The notes: a model not told the origin generated them from the letters alone. Shown: positions 22,944 through 34,423, counted from the stretch's first letter. The stretch is DNA of 64,000 nucleotides from Hygrophila difformis (GCA_030278955.1 JAOANR010000003.1:18251050-18315049), one strand, 5' to 3'. A program made the numbers and translations.

Positions 22944-23444
22944 CTAGCCTCGCGGGAGGCAAACCCCCATCCTATCATTCTCGAGCAGCTGCTTTAACTC
23001 ATCCGGTAGGAACGCCCATGTGGTGAAAAACTCAAGTTCACTCGCCCCTCGCTTAGCTAGGGAGTCTGCAACGAAATTGCCTTCACGGAAGAGGTGGAAC
23101 CAACGATAGCCTGGATTCGTCTTCAAGATGTCATCAATGTTTTTGAGCAAGGGAAATAATCTAAGCTCCGGCCTGATATCCTTCGTAATAAGTCGCAGAG
23201 CTTCGAGCGAGTCCGAGTAACAACAAGCTTGATCAATACCCATAACCTGGAGCCGCTGTAGACCTCTCCAAATATGCAGCTCCGCATCAAGGATCGAAGA
23301 TACTCCTATCGAGTCGGAGAAACCCTCAAGCCAAAGACCATCACTACTTCTAATAACACCACCAAACCCGGCATTACCCGGATTGCCAAGAGAACTCCCA
23401 TCAACGTGAAGGGCCACCGTCCCGTAGCGTTGCGGATGCCATCC
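22944..23444 (-). pseudogene. LINE RNase H-like domain, copy 1
   Basis: Encodes an RVT_3-type RNase H: LHVDGSSLGNPGNAGFGGVI (first Asp), ILDAELHIWRGLQ (Glu), CCYSDSLEALRLI (Asp), then HLFREGNFVADSLAKRGAS (the His/Asp tail). The frame stays open into the Gypsy LTR at its N-terminal side by chance; the true upstream sequence continues at 32461. Intact as a domain but severed from its polyprotein. Confidence 0.85.
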
Positions 23445-24777
23445 TGCCGTAGATCGAAACTTGTTTAGTGACAATATCCGGATTAGTGTTATCTGAAATT
23501 TAGGGTTAGGTAAAATGATGATTAGGAGGATAGGGGTGTGAAGATTGATGAAGAACAAGAACACACACAAAAAGATGATTATGATATAAGAAGATGAGAC
23601 TAAGTTGTAAAATAAAAGATAACGAAACTTATGAATGAAGGGGACCCGAACTTGCCAAGGGAAGTGAGTCAAGCTCAAGACAAATGGCTTCCTTCAAGTG
23701 CATCATTCATTGACACCCCATCGAGCAAGTTTCCAACTTGATGGCGTGAGGGAAATGAACATAAGTTCAAGACAAACACGGATGGGGGAGAACACTTGTG
23801 AAAGAGTGCTCTCGGTTGTAAACTTTGAAAATATGAGAGTTGATTTCAATATTAAGCAAAGTTGTTTACAAATGAAGGGGGAGGTCATATATATAGGCCA
23901 AGCCCCTTGAGAAACAAGAGAAATGAAAAATACATCAAAAATGGCCTAATTCGGTTTAGGGGAATCAATTCGGTCTATGGTGTAAACCGAATTGGTATGG
24001 CCTAGATCGAATTGGGACCAAACCTATCTATTACAAAAGAGAAGGGGGTGCCAATTCGGTTTAGACTGAATTGGTCATAAGATCGAATTGGACACTTACA
24101 AACATTACAAGTAATAGTAATAATAATAACAGTCAGATGGCAATTCGGTTTATGTGGTTCAATTCGGTTTAAACCGAATTGGCCAATAGACCGAATTGGG
24201 AGTCTTAGAAAATAATTGCTGACTGATACGATATAGGCAATTCGGTCTAGACCGAATTGAGTTATACCGAATTGAGAGAGAGTGGGCAATTTTTCTAAGG
24301 CATGGGGCAATTCGGTTTAGGCCAATTCGGTCTAGGCCGAATTGGCTATTTCGAATTGGCTAGACCGAATTGGTCTCAATGCCTTAGCCAAATTTCACAT
24401 GTTCTTATTTTCTATACTATTACAAAATATGTCCGACGTCCAGTGGTGGTTCTGGCTGCTTTCCGGCCACTTTTCCGACAAACTCCGTTTTGGGCCTGTT
24501 CATGCTTGTTGGGCTTTCCTTGTGCATCCTAAGGCCTTCTTCCATCTTTATTTAAATCCGATGTGAGGAATCCATATTAATGGATTCCGAGCTTGTCCGG
24601 TCTTGATCTATCCGGATCATTATTTGCAGTTTTTGGGATTCCTGGGGTTCCAGATTATCTGCTTCCTGCAAGAAAAATTTATACATTGCATGAGAGAATT
24701 TCTTGGCCTTTTGTTTGGACACTGGCCCTTCGCAGATTATTGGAATAACTAATCCATTGGTTCTGGCGACTACGCCA
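23445..24777 (-). repeat. Gypsy-1 3' LTR, copy 1
   Basis: 1333 bp, TGCCGTAGATCG...GACTACGCCA on the plus strand. 23950-24372 is packed with AATTCGGT/ACCGAATT half-sites, several forming inverted pairs. Confidence 0.92.
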
Positions 24778-27630
24778 TCCCCACCCCCTTGGGAAGGTTG
24801 AGACATCAACCGATCAGAATCCAACTCATCATCTCTTACGAAAAGAGATAAATCAGCAACATTGAAAGTCGAATTAATATTAAAGTCATCAGGAAGCTCA
24901 ATCCGATAGGCATTGTCATTGATTTTCTCTAGGACTTTGTAAGGTCCTGTCCCACGAGATGCAAGTTTGCCATGTGTCTGTGCAGGAAAACGTTCTTTTC
25001 TCATGTGCACCCAGACCCAGTCTCATGGTTTCAGCAACAGCCTTTTTCTGCCCCTGTTGGCAAATTTGGCATATGTCTCTGATGCCTTCAACAAGCTGTT
25101 CCGAACCTTCTTGTGCAGATCCTTGACTGCTTTAGCCCTGTCCCTGCCATTGAAGTTAAGACGCTCACTACTAGGTAGTGGCAGAAAATCGAGAGGGGTC
25201 ATCGGGTTAAATCCATAAACGACCTCAAAGGGTGACATGTGTGTGGCACGATGAATGTGACGATTATAAGCAAATTCAATGTAAGGTAAACATTCATCCC
25301 AACTTTTGGAGCTTGAAGAAGTAATTACGCGCAGGAGGTTACCCAACACACGATTTACTGCTTCTGTCTGTCCGTCCGTCCGAGGATGGTAAGACGTTGA
25401 GAACAAAAGTTGCGTACCCATCTCACGCCAAAAGCCTTTCCAGAAGTAGCTTACGAACTTGGCATCGCGGTCAGACACGGTTGACTTTGGTACTCCATGA
25501 AGACGTACCACTTCTCTGAAGAATAGATTCAAGATATGCCTGGCGTCATTGGTCTTCGCACAAGGTATGAAATGTGCCATCTTGGAGAATTGATCAACTA
25601 CCACAAAGATTGAATCTTTGCCTCTTGCAGTCCGTGGTAGTCCAAGCACGAAGTCCATTGATATGTCTAGCCAGGGTCTTTCTGGCACAGGTAATGCTTG
25701 ATATAAGCCGTGGGGTTTAACAGTTGACTTGGCCTTCAGACAGACCAAGCACTTAGCAATGAAGCGAACTACCTGGGCTTGCATCTTTGGCCAGTAGAAC
25801 TTTTCAATGAGAATCCCCAGAGTTGCATCTTTCCCAAAGTGTCCCATGAGGCCACCTCCGTGAGCCTCTTGAATTGTAGTTCTCTGACAGATCCCTTTGG
25901 GATGCATAATCTGTTTCCGTAGTACAGAAACCCATTTAGTTGGGAAAACTCCTTGAATCCATTCTGCTTCGTCCTCTCATACAGCACTCTGAAATCTTCG
26001 TCAGTGGAGTACTGTCTCTTGATATGCTCAAACCCAAACAAATGAGTAGTTGCAAATGTGGCCAATGATGTTCTTCTGGAGAGTGCATTTGCAACCACAT
26101 TGTCTTTCCCCTTTTTATACTTGATCACGTAAGGGAATGATTTAATAAATGTGCTCCACCGAGCATGTCTTTTGCTCAATTGTCCCTGAACCCTTATGTG
26201 CTTAAGTGTCTCGTGATCAGTGTTGATCACGAATTCCCTTCCTCTCAGATAGTGTTGCCATGTCCTCAACGTTTGAACAACAACATACAATTCTTTGTCA
26301 TATGTGGAATAGTTCAGTTGTGCTCCACTGAACTTCTCACTGTAATATGCTATCGATCTTCCTTCTTGAAGCAACATTGCTCCCATGCCTGTTCCTGACA
26401 CATCCACTTTCTATTTCGAATGGCATGTCAAAGTTTGGTAATGCTAGGACAGGGGCATGAGTGAGCCTATCTTTGAGGTCATCGAATGCCTTTTGTTGTG
26501 TTGGCCCCCCACTTAAATGGAATGTCCTTCCTAAGCAGTGCAGTAATCGGAGTCGCAATGACGCTAAACTGTGGGACGAATCTTCTGAAGAAACCACTCA
26601 AACCCAGAAACTGCGTACTTCATGCACAGTGGTTGGCGGCTTCCAGTCAGTTATAGCCTTGATCTTTGATTCGTCCACTTTCAGTCCATCTTTTCCTACG
26701 ACAAACCCAATAAATGTCACTTCCGGTACACAGAAGCTACACTTCTCGAAGTTGGCGTACAGGCGAACTTTTCTCAATCGATCCAGTACCTGTTGCACAT
26801 GATTTATATGATCGATTATAGTACAGCTGTAAATAAGAATGTCATCAAAATAAACTACTACAAATTTTCCTATGAATTGTCTAAGAGTCTCATTCATCAA
26901 ACGCATAAATGTAGAGGGGGCATTCGTAAGGCTGAATGGCATAACAAGCCACTCATATAGACCAAACTTCGTCTTGAAAGCGGTCTTCCATTCATCCCCT
27001 GGTTGCATTCTGATTTGATGATATCCGCTCTTTAAATCGATCTTGGTAAAAAGGCTAGCGCCACCAAGTTCATCTAGCATGTCGTCCAGTTGGGGAATTG
27101 GATGACGATATTTGACTGTAATAGCATTGACTGCCCAACAGTCACCACACATACGCCATTCGCCATTCTTCTTTGGGACAAGTAAGACTGGAATAGCACA
27201 CGGAGACAAACTTTCTCGAACCCCAACCTTTTTCGAGCAGTGCTTGTACTTGCCGCTAAATTTCCTTTGTTTCATCGGAATTCATGCGGTACGCAGGTCT
27301 GTTGGGGATCGAAGCTCCGGGTACAAAGTCAATACGATGTTCCACACCTCGGAGTGGTGGTAAGCCAGCTGGCACTTCTTCCGGGAAAATATCCTGATTT
27401 TTGTCTAGCATCCTGGAAAATTCCAAAGGCAAATCAGGTGCAGTATGAACAGTTCTATTGAGAGATTCATCGGGTTTAATTAATGCAAGAAAACAGTGAC
27501 CTGAGAAGTCAGGTTCTTGTGCTGCTTGCTGAAATGCTGTTTTGGTCAATATCAGACATTGATCCAAGCTTGATGAATCTTCACCTATTTTGGCTTTTCC
27601 TCTTTCCCTTGCCTTGTGGTCAGCTTCCGC
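24552..27630 (-). pseudogene. Gypsy-1 pol (RT, RNase H, integrase), copy 1
   Basis: Order from the 5' side: linker (SLDQCLILTKTAFQQAAQEP), RT with catalytic YFDDILIYS, RNase H ([36 protein letters not shown]), integrase with HHCC-type zinc (GHFGK, then CLVCLKAK) and D (MDFVLGL), D (VSDRDAKF), E (GQTEAVNR), then a C-terminal domain (GPYKVLEKINDNAYRIELP). In this copy the RT-RNase H frame is cut at about 26402, 26510, 26608 and 27220 by one-base indels absent from copy 2. Shared by both copies are a TAG before [10 protein letters not shown], a TAA near 27632, a frameshift between RNase H and integrase, and a TGA after the integrase core (LLLKP). The last frame crosses the polypurine tract and ends at 24552 inside the LTR. 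Confidence 0.87.
24778..24792 (-). other. Gypsy-1 polypurine tract, copy 1
   Basis: The minus strand reads CCAAGGGGGTGGGGA immediately before the 3' LTR. Confidence 0.8.
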
Positions 27631-27639
27631 TTAAGCTAC

Positions 27640-29681
27640 TTTATTTTTCAACTTCTCTTGGTCTAATCTGACAGTTTTTACAGATAAAGGCTTAAACAGA
27701 TATTCTTTTTGCCCATGTTTAAAATATAAAACATTAGATCTTCCTCGGTAAGTGGCGTCCTTATCATAAAGCCACGGTCTTCCAAGCAAAACGTGACAAG
27801 CGTTCATGGGAATAGAACGACATCACATAATACTCTTTCCGAGTAGGTCCCCTTCGTGATAGGGACCCATGCCTGTTGGGAGACCTTGGTCTTGCCACTG
27901 TTGTTCATCCAGTGTAGTAAGTAGGGACTGGAATGCTCATCTGTTGATAGCTGCAATCTGCGCACAGTATACAAACTAACAATATTAGTGCAGCTTCCGT
28001 TATCAACAACGACAGTGGCATTATTGCCTTGAATGGTGCAACGACAATGAAAGAGATTTTCCCTTTGTTCGTTGGGTGAGATTTCTGGCTCTCTGTTAGC
28101 GTTTAGCACCTTCACGGCTACCAGCAGATTCACATCTTCTCATTGTCCTCATTGATTTCTGGATTGACTGGTTCATTAATTTGATAGCGCCTTGGATCTT
28201 CGTCACAGTCATCCTCATCCTCAGAATCAACAACTTTGAATACTCCTGGTTTAACCTCGATCACAGGTCTTTCATCCTCGCCTATATTGAGTATAGCCAC
28301 TCGTCTTGGATTATTGCATTCATTTGCATAATGGCCTTTCTTGCCGCATTTCCAACAAGTGATCTCTCTTTTGTCTTTGGTGGGTGGATGTTGATCTCGG
28401 CCCGGATTCGGTTCCGATCTTCCCGGTTGTATTCCCTGAAATTTTTACCCAGTTTAAACCTTTTAGGCATGTAACCTCCCTCATCGCGAACCGGCGACGA
28501 TGTTGGCTGGAGAACTTTGGGTTTCTCTGTCCTCTCGGGTGGTCGGATTAACCATGGCTTGTTTAGGTTGTAACCTGTGGAAGTCCGGTGGGTTCTCCTT
28601 TTAAGTTGGGCCTCAAACTTTGCGGCTTTTCTTACCAGATCAGTGATATTCACATACCCTCTCATGTCCATTTCTTCGAAGATTTCGGGTCTCAAACCTT
28701 TTGCGAATGTGGTCAGGGTGATCAGCGGATCTTCATTGAACTGTGATTGCATCATGAGCATTTCCATTTCGCGGTAGTATTCTTCAACAGTCCTTGATTC
28801 TTGCTTCAGACTGATCACCTTCATGTACATATCTGGCTTGTAGGTAGGAGGCACGAATCTTCTCTCCATGAGTTGCCAAAATATTCCCAGTCGGTGACTT
28901 GCGGGCTGTCCGGCATTGTGATGATCAATTGTGAACTTTTGCCACTAGAGTCGGGCATAATCTTTGAATTCTTGAACTACCAACTGGATCTTCTTGAAAT
29001 CAGAGTAGTTGTGGCAGTTGTAGATCATTTCCATTGTGTTCCTCCAATCGTGGAATTCATTCGGATCACCAGTCCATCTGAAAAGTAGGGATGGTGAATT
29101 TGATACACTGCATATTGTCATCCACGTCATCGTGATCATCACGGTCCATTACAGGCGCATTCTGGTGCCGATGTTGCATAGGCGGTGGAGGCATGGCCAA
29201 AGGATCATTGATGCGTAATCCTTCGACTGCAACAGGAGAATGAGGGATTGGAGCCATCGGAGGTGGTGTTCTTCGAGCATCGGGTCCTTGCCGACGATCA
29301 AACGTCCCTATCGTGACTTGTTCCGCTTCCCTTTCGGCTATGGCCTCCTCTGCATCAGCCATGTCAGTTCCTTGGACGTGGCTATTGCTCCCAGATGCTC
29401 CATTTTGTCCGGATGCGGAAGGATGATAGAAGGCATCTTCCAACCTTCGTTCAACCCGTTGCATCAATCGTTGCGCCAAGGCCTCATCTTGTAATTTCAT
29501 GCGTCCTGCAAATTCATTGCTCAAATTATCAATGCGCTCATTCACGGCAGTAATATTTGAAACATTAGCATCAAGAGTTTGCTTAAGGGTTTTCGAAATC
29601 AGCCCTCTTAACAGTATTCTCGCTCATTGATCGTAGCATCTCCATGATGTCTGTCAAATTTGGCTCTGTGTTTCCTGCCAT
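27640..29681 (-). pseudogene. Gypsy-1 gag-protease, copy 1
   Basis: Starts at ATG 29681 (MAGNTEPNLTDIMEMLRSMS). The N-terminus has a coiled-coil-like segment and a Pro-rich stretch, then the retrotransposon Gag domain (TGDPNEFHDWRNTMEMIY, later MERRFVPPTYKPDMY), a CCHC knuckle region that is readable only in copy 2 because of an indel here near 28406, and the protease-like region VVVDNGSCTNIVS, with DNG instead of the usual D[ST]G, followed by the chromovirus-typical HVLLGRPW. Both copies share a TAG where tryptophan is expected (after FKDYARL). Copy 1 also has indels near 28138, 28875 and 29590 that copy 2 lacks. Confidence 0.83.
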
Positions 29682-31056
29682 GATACTTAGAAAAATAATA
29701 TAGATATAAGGTAGGTCAGAAAATAAGTGCTGAAATATATAGAGTGATCTCTCAAATTTGCACTGAATCCTGGTCCTCAACACCACTTCAGTTCGTCACC
29801 TGCTCAGATAGTTCAATCAGATGCAAGAGAAGTACACACAGATATTTCGTACGCACAGTTCAAGAGTCAAATGAACTGTTCGACTCAATCAAGGAACGCA
29901 CAGATATGTATGCGTGTACTGCAATTAGATCAAGTTCACAGTTTTAAACAGATATCGCAAGCGAAGAACAGTGATATTTGTCCCAATTTAGAAGTGGAAA
30001 AATAAAGCTCACAAGAAAAAGCACTCGAGAAATCAAACCCAAATTACTCAAATGACTTCTCGGGCTAGGTTTCACAAAATGCCAGTCACGATATCCACTT
30101 TATTGTACAAGTACTCAAGTGGCTTCTCGGGCTAGGTTTCAAATTGTGCCAGTCCGATATTCACTTTATTGTAAATTCACTCAAAACACTCATATATGTG
30201 AAAAGGATAAAATAATACTAAAGATGAAATTACACCACAACACTTGAAATATTCTGGGGGCTCAATTCGGTTTAGAGGAGCCCAATTCAGTCTATGTCGC
30301 ACCAGGAGACCGAATTGATGACTTCCAAACTGATGAGTTGATGTGTAATTTCCTCCAGGCAATTCGGTCTAGGGACGATTCGGTTTAGACCGAATTTGAT
30401 GGAGACCGAATTGGGGTGTTGAACTTTGGCAATTTTCTTCCGTATGAGGGTTGATGCGGTCTATGCTAGCTAATTCGGTCTAGACCGAATTGAGGGTAGA
30501 CCGAATTGCTTTCGAATTGATTGGTCCGCAATTTTTGACTTTCTTCCTCCTTTTTCGGCTGGATGTCTTGTACCTCCTTGGGGAATTAAATGCTGCAGAT
30601 TTCTTTACAATATCTTCACATTAAACAAGGAGCCGAATTTGCATATGATTGGACATTTAATGATCACGGCTACACATGCTAGCCTTTCCCATGCAAGATC
30701 AAACTTACACTATTACATTAATTTCCCAAGAACAAGATGAATCTTGTCAAGAACATTATGAACACCAAGAACAAAAATCTCACTCCTAAACCCGAATACC
30801 CTTCACTGCTTGCTCTTAATAATCTTGTTTAACCCAATGGACTCAAGCACTCATGCAAGCACATTCATACACGAGATTAGGACAACAAGACTAACATCAA
30901 CAACCAACAAGAGATGGAGAAATGCGGTATGGCCGGGAGTTACAAGGCACGAAATATTTTTAGGGTTTTCACAGATTTTATAAGGATGAGAACATAAATA
31001 ACACACGGATAATAACAATAAAATATGGGGAATAACCCTATTGCACTAACAAGTTT
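29682..31056 (-). other. Gypsy-1 5' leader
   Basis: Untranslated interior between primer site and gag. It has a 60-bp-scale tandem duplication at about 30051-30172 (unit containing CTTCTCGGGCTAGGTTTCA) and a group of AATTCGGT/ACCGAATT half-sites at 30264-30515. No gene seen. Confidence 0.7.
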
Positions 31057-31069
31057 GGCTCTGATACCA
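31057..31069 (-). other. Gypsy-1 primer-binding site (tRNA-Met)
   Basis: The minus strand reads TGGTATCAGAGCC. It lies 30 bp from the LTR instead of the usual few bases because an AT repeat (31076-31099) intervenes. Confidence 0.8.
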
Positions 31070-31075
31070 AATTTC

Positions 31076-31099
31076 TATATATATATATATATATATATA
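31076..31099. repeat. AT dinucleotide repeat between LTR and primer site
   Basis: About 12 AT units directly abutting the 5' LTR of Gypsy-1. Confidence 0.9.
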
Positions 31100-32460
31100 T
31101 GCCGTAGATCGAAACTTGTTTAGTGACAATATCCGGATTAGTGTTATCTGAAATTTAGGGTTAGGTGAAATGATGATTAGGAGGATAGGGGTGTGAAGAT
31201 TGATGAAGAACAAGAACACACACAAAATGATGATTATGATATAAGAAGATGAGACTAAGTTGTAAAATAAAAGATAACGAAACTTATGAATGAAGGGGAC
31301 CCAAACTTGCCAAGGGAAGTGAGTCAAGCTCAAGACAAATGGCTTCCTTCAAGTGCATCATTCATTGACAACCCATCGAGCAAGTTTTCAACTTGATGGC
31401 GTGAGGGAAATGAACATAAGTTCAAGACAAACACGGATGGGGGAGAACATCTGTGAAAGAGTGCTCTCGGTTGTGAACTTTGAAAATATGAGAGTTGATT
31501 TAAGCAAAGTTGTTTACAAATGAAAGGGGATGTCATATATATAGGCCAAACCCCTTGAGAAACAAGAGAAAAGAAAAATACATAAAAAAATGGCCTAATT
31601 CGGTTTAGGGGAATCAATTCGGTCTATGGTGTAAACCGAATTGGTATGGCCTAGATCGAATTGGGACCAAACCTATCTATTACAAAAGAGAAGGGGGTGC
31701 CAATTCGGTTTAGACCGAATTGGTCATAAGATCGAATTGGACACTTACAAACATTACAAGTAATAATAATAATAATAATAATAATAATATAATATAATAA
31801 TAATAATAACAGTCAGAGGGCAATTCGGTTTATGTGGTTCAATTCGGTTTAAACCGAATTGGCCAATAGACCAAATTGGGAGTCTTAGAAAATAATTGCT
31901 GACTGATGCGATATAGGCAATTCGGTCTAGGAAGCAATTCGGTCTAGACCGAATTGAGTTATACCGAATTGAGAGAGAGTGGGCAATTTTTCTAATGCAT
32001 GGGGCAATTCGGTTTAGGCCAATTCGGTCTAGACCGAATTGGCTAGACCGAATTGGTCTCAATGCCTTAGCCAAATTTCACACGTTCTTATTTTCTATAC
32101 TATTACAAAATATGTCTGACGTCCAGTGGTGGTTCCGGCTGCTTTCCGGCCACTTTTCCGACGAACTCCGTTTTGGGCCTGTTCATGCTTGTTGGGCTTT
32201 CCTTGTGCATCCTAAGGCCTTCTACCATCTTTATTTAAATCCGATGTGAGGAATCCATATTAATGGATTCCGAGCTTGTCCGGTCTTGATCTATCCGGAT
32301 CATTATTTGCAGTTTTTGGGATTCCTGGGGTTCCAGATTACCTGCTTCATGCAAGAAAAATTTATACATTGCATCAGAGAATTTCTTGGCCTTTTGTTTG
32401 GACACTGACCCTTCGGGGATTATTGGAATAACTAATCCATTGGTTCTGGCGACTACGCCA
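31100..32460 (-). repeat. Gypsy-1 5' LTR
   Basis: 1361 bp, same ends as 23445-24777. It differs by an expanded TAA-rich run near 31762-31808, a 20-bp insertion-like extra half-site pair near 31928 and scattered substitutions. Half-site cloud at 31598-32057. Confidence 0.92.
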
Positions 32461-32983
32461 CGTCCCACGTACTTAGTAGCCACTGATTTAGGCTTGCCCG
32501 AGAGACTTTGATCAAACCCTGCCCCCAGCGTTCGTGCATGCCTCACCACCACCTGAGCACAAGGACTGTCACCCCGAAAACAAGCTGCGTTCCGCCCTCG
32601 CCAAATACCCCAAAGCAGCGCCCATTGAGCACCTTTCCAGTTCTTGGTAGCGTTCTTGAGCACAGCCCCAACGTTCTCATGAAAAACCTGTGCATCAAAT
32701 GTTACCGACGCTCCAAGCAACGACCAACCATGGCAGCCCAGGAACACTCAAAGAAAAGATGGAAGATAGACTCTGCCGAGACTCCACATATCGGGCATGT
32801 AGCAGACGGGGCCAAATGTCGAGAGAATCGGATCATGTTTGTAGGAAGTGAATTATGAACCACAAGCCATAACATGAAACAGATCTTTTCAGGTGCACCA
32901 ATTTTCCATACCCAATCTCGTGAACCATCCCGAGTATGACCTTGATTTTTTAAAAGCCACTCATACCCGGTTTTAGCTGTGTA
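32461..32983 (-). pseudogene. LINE zf-RVT region
   Basis: The minus strand encodes the zinc-binding reverse-transcriptase-associated region typical of plant LINEs: YEWLLKNQGHTRDGSRDW, WKIGAPEKICFMLWLV, CPICGVSAESIFHLFFEC, then WALLWGIWRGRNAACF. It is 5'-truncated at the target duplication and is separated from its RNase H by Gypsy-1. Confidence 0.85.
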
Positions 32984-32996
32984 GCGTTTGGTATAA

Positions 32997-33000
<4 letters not shown>

Positions 33001-33027
<27 letters not shown>
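33001..33027. repeat. TA dinucleotide repeat
   Basis: About 13 TA units starting at the right target duplication of the LINE. Confidence 0.9.
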
Positions 33028-33031
<4 letters not shown>

Positions 33032-33469
33032 GAGTTATTAAAGGCCTAGGATATGGGTGGTGATATCCAATGTCACACAATTACAATGAGAAATAAAATA
33101 GAGGGATAGGGAGCCGGTGGGATCAATGAATTTAACCACTTGAGCTAAGTCATCATTATTATAAATAATAAATATTTATCATTATAATTTTACAAACATT
33201 AGTTTCTAAACTCTATCCCTCCCCAAATATTTTTATATTGTCAAACTCCAATGTTTAAATTTTATTTTTTTCCAGCCAAGAAATTTTTAATTTTAATTTA
33301 AACTTTAACACTAAATAATATTACTAAAAATATATCAATTTAAAAGTATTTTTCCAGTATTAGTTTCATCGGTAAATTTGGGTCAAGACCCTTTTTAAAA
33401 ATCTTTCGATTTTTTAGGCACCATTCCAATTTTATTACACTTTGCACCCCATCACATGTTTGACTTGGT
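33028..33469. other. AT-rich intergenic DNA
   Basis: Nothing recognised. Confidence 0.5.
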
Positions 33470-33935
33470 TTACTAGGTTATTGTGTGTGTCTTACCTAGA
33501 TACTATATGGTATTTACCAGGTTAATGATATGTGGTTTACCACTGTATTAGTATGTGTCTTACCATAGCTACCATATATTAGTACTTACCAAGTTACTGA
33601 TACGTGGTTTACCACAGATACCATATGGTATTTACCAAGTTTTTTGTATGTACTTTACCACAAATACTTTATGGTGTTTACCAAGTTATTCCACATATAC
33701 ATATGGTATTTACCAAGTCTTGGTATGCGCTTTACCAAAAATATTTATGGTGTTTACCAGGTTATTGGTATGCGCTTTACCACATATATCTTATGATGTT
33801 TACCAAGTTATTCCACATATACCATATGTGCTTTACCAAGTTTTTAGTATGTGATTTACCACGATAACCTTATGTATTTACCAAGTTATTGGTATGTGCT
33901 TTACCAAGTTCTTGGTATGTAATTTACCAAGTTAT
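33470..33935 (+). repeat. Minisatellite built on TTTACCAAGTTATT
   Basis: Irregular tandem repetition of words such as TTTACCAAGTTATT, TATGTGCTTTACCA and ATATGGTATTTACC, period roughly 45-60 bp with internal half-repeats. Open frames at 33555-33867 are by-products of the repetition. Confidence 0.75.
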
Positions 33936-34296
33936 TACATAGGGCCTAAAACACAATGTTTGAAATGGAGGGGTTTTGACTCTAATAATATTTTTTCCAT
34001 GGGTACCGGGCCCTAGTTTTCCCTAGTTGCATTTCACATTACCGCATGCAATCCTAAATATCTTTAAACAAAATATATTGTCCTTTGTCTACCAGAAAAA
34101 AATTATACTACTTAATTAAATTATGCATAATTTATCAATTTTTTTTTTTTTTTTAAAAAAGATTATGCATAATTTAAGAATATCTAAGTTTTTCCCTTTA
34201 AGACAAACCTTAGAATAAAAGAATGGAACAAGCCCAGTCACTAGTCAGGAAGCCCAACAAATGCAGTTTCAGGCTTTCAGTTGCATTCATGGATGT
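33936..34296. other. Upstream flank of the HSP110-type gene
   Basis: AT-rich, with A/T runs near 34139-34160. No gene recognised. Confidence 0.4.
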
Positions 34297-34304
34297 TTCT
34301 AGAA
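34297..34304 (+). promoter_or_regulatory. Heat-shock-element core (TTCTAGAA)
   Basis: A perfect head-to-head pair of nTTCn/nGAAn units about 120 bp upstream of a TATA box, followed about 75 bp later by TTCCTCGAGAATTTTCC, a second imperfect set. Heat-shock factors bind at least three such units, so only partial support. Confidence 0.45.
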
Positions 34305-34417
34305 GGACCGAATGATCTCCCAGATTCATCTAGGACTTGACCATTGCACCGGCCAATAAGCCTTTGCCCGTTATTCCTCGAGAATTTTCCACACAAACCT
34401 CTCCTGCGGCCTACCTT

Positions 34418-34423
34418 TATAAA
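34418..34423 (+). promoter_or_regulatory. TATA box of the HSP110-type gene
   Basis: TATAAA within TTTATAAACCCTCCC, placing transcription start near 34450; the gene's coding start is 2.9 kb downstream behind a 5'-UTR intron. Confidence 0.5.

Larger units (their letters stand above)
15460..30108 (+). repeat. 14.65-kb duplicated block, copy 1
   Basis: Matches 49334-64000 in direct orientation from CGAGACAACTTGC to TTTATTGTAC, with the offset drifting only from 33874 to 33892 because of scattered 1-2 base indels. Contents: hAT-like element, Copia-2, LINE 3' end, and Gypsy-1 from its 3' LTR into the leader. Confidence 0.97.
23445..32460 (-). mobile_element. Gypsy-1: Ty3/Gypsy chromovirus-like LTR retrotransposon
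   Basis: A 9.0-kb minus-strand element: 5' LTR 31100-32460, tRNA-Met primer site, about 1.4-kb leader, gag-protease, RT-RNase H-integrase (integrase after RNase H, the Gypsy order), polypurine tract, 3' LTR 23445-24777. Flanks CATCC (23440-23444) and CGTCC (32461-32465) match at four of five bases. The pol frame continuing into the LTR and the integrase tail without a classic chromodomain suggest the CRM-like chromovirus branch; this lineage call is tentative. Several stops and frameshifts make it non-autonomous now. Confidence 0.9.
22813..33001 (-). mobile_element. 5'-truncated LINE, split by Gypsy-1
   Basis: The 18-bp duplication GCGTTTGGTATAAAGTTT at 22813-22830 and 32984-33001 flanks a minus-strand LINE 3' end. 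A T-run (22828-22836) is the poly-A tail read on the plus strand. LINE sequence occupies 22831-23444 (RNase H and tail) and 32461-32983 (zinc-finger reverse-transcriptase-associated region); the rest between is Gypsy-1. Removing Gypsy-1 and one target copy joins the two LINE parts in one open frame. Plant L1-type elements often carry an RNase H after the reverse transcriptase, as here. The endonuclease and RT core are absent (5' truncation). Confidence 0.85.

Noticed and set aside
33555..33867. Open frames of 87-99 codons
   Set aside because: Both are translations of the minisatellite in two frames, with no domain.
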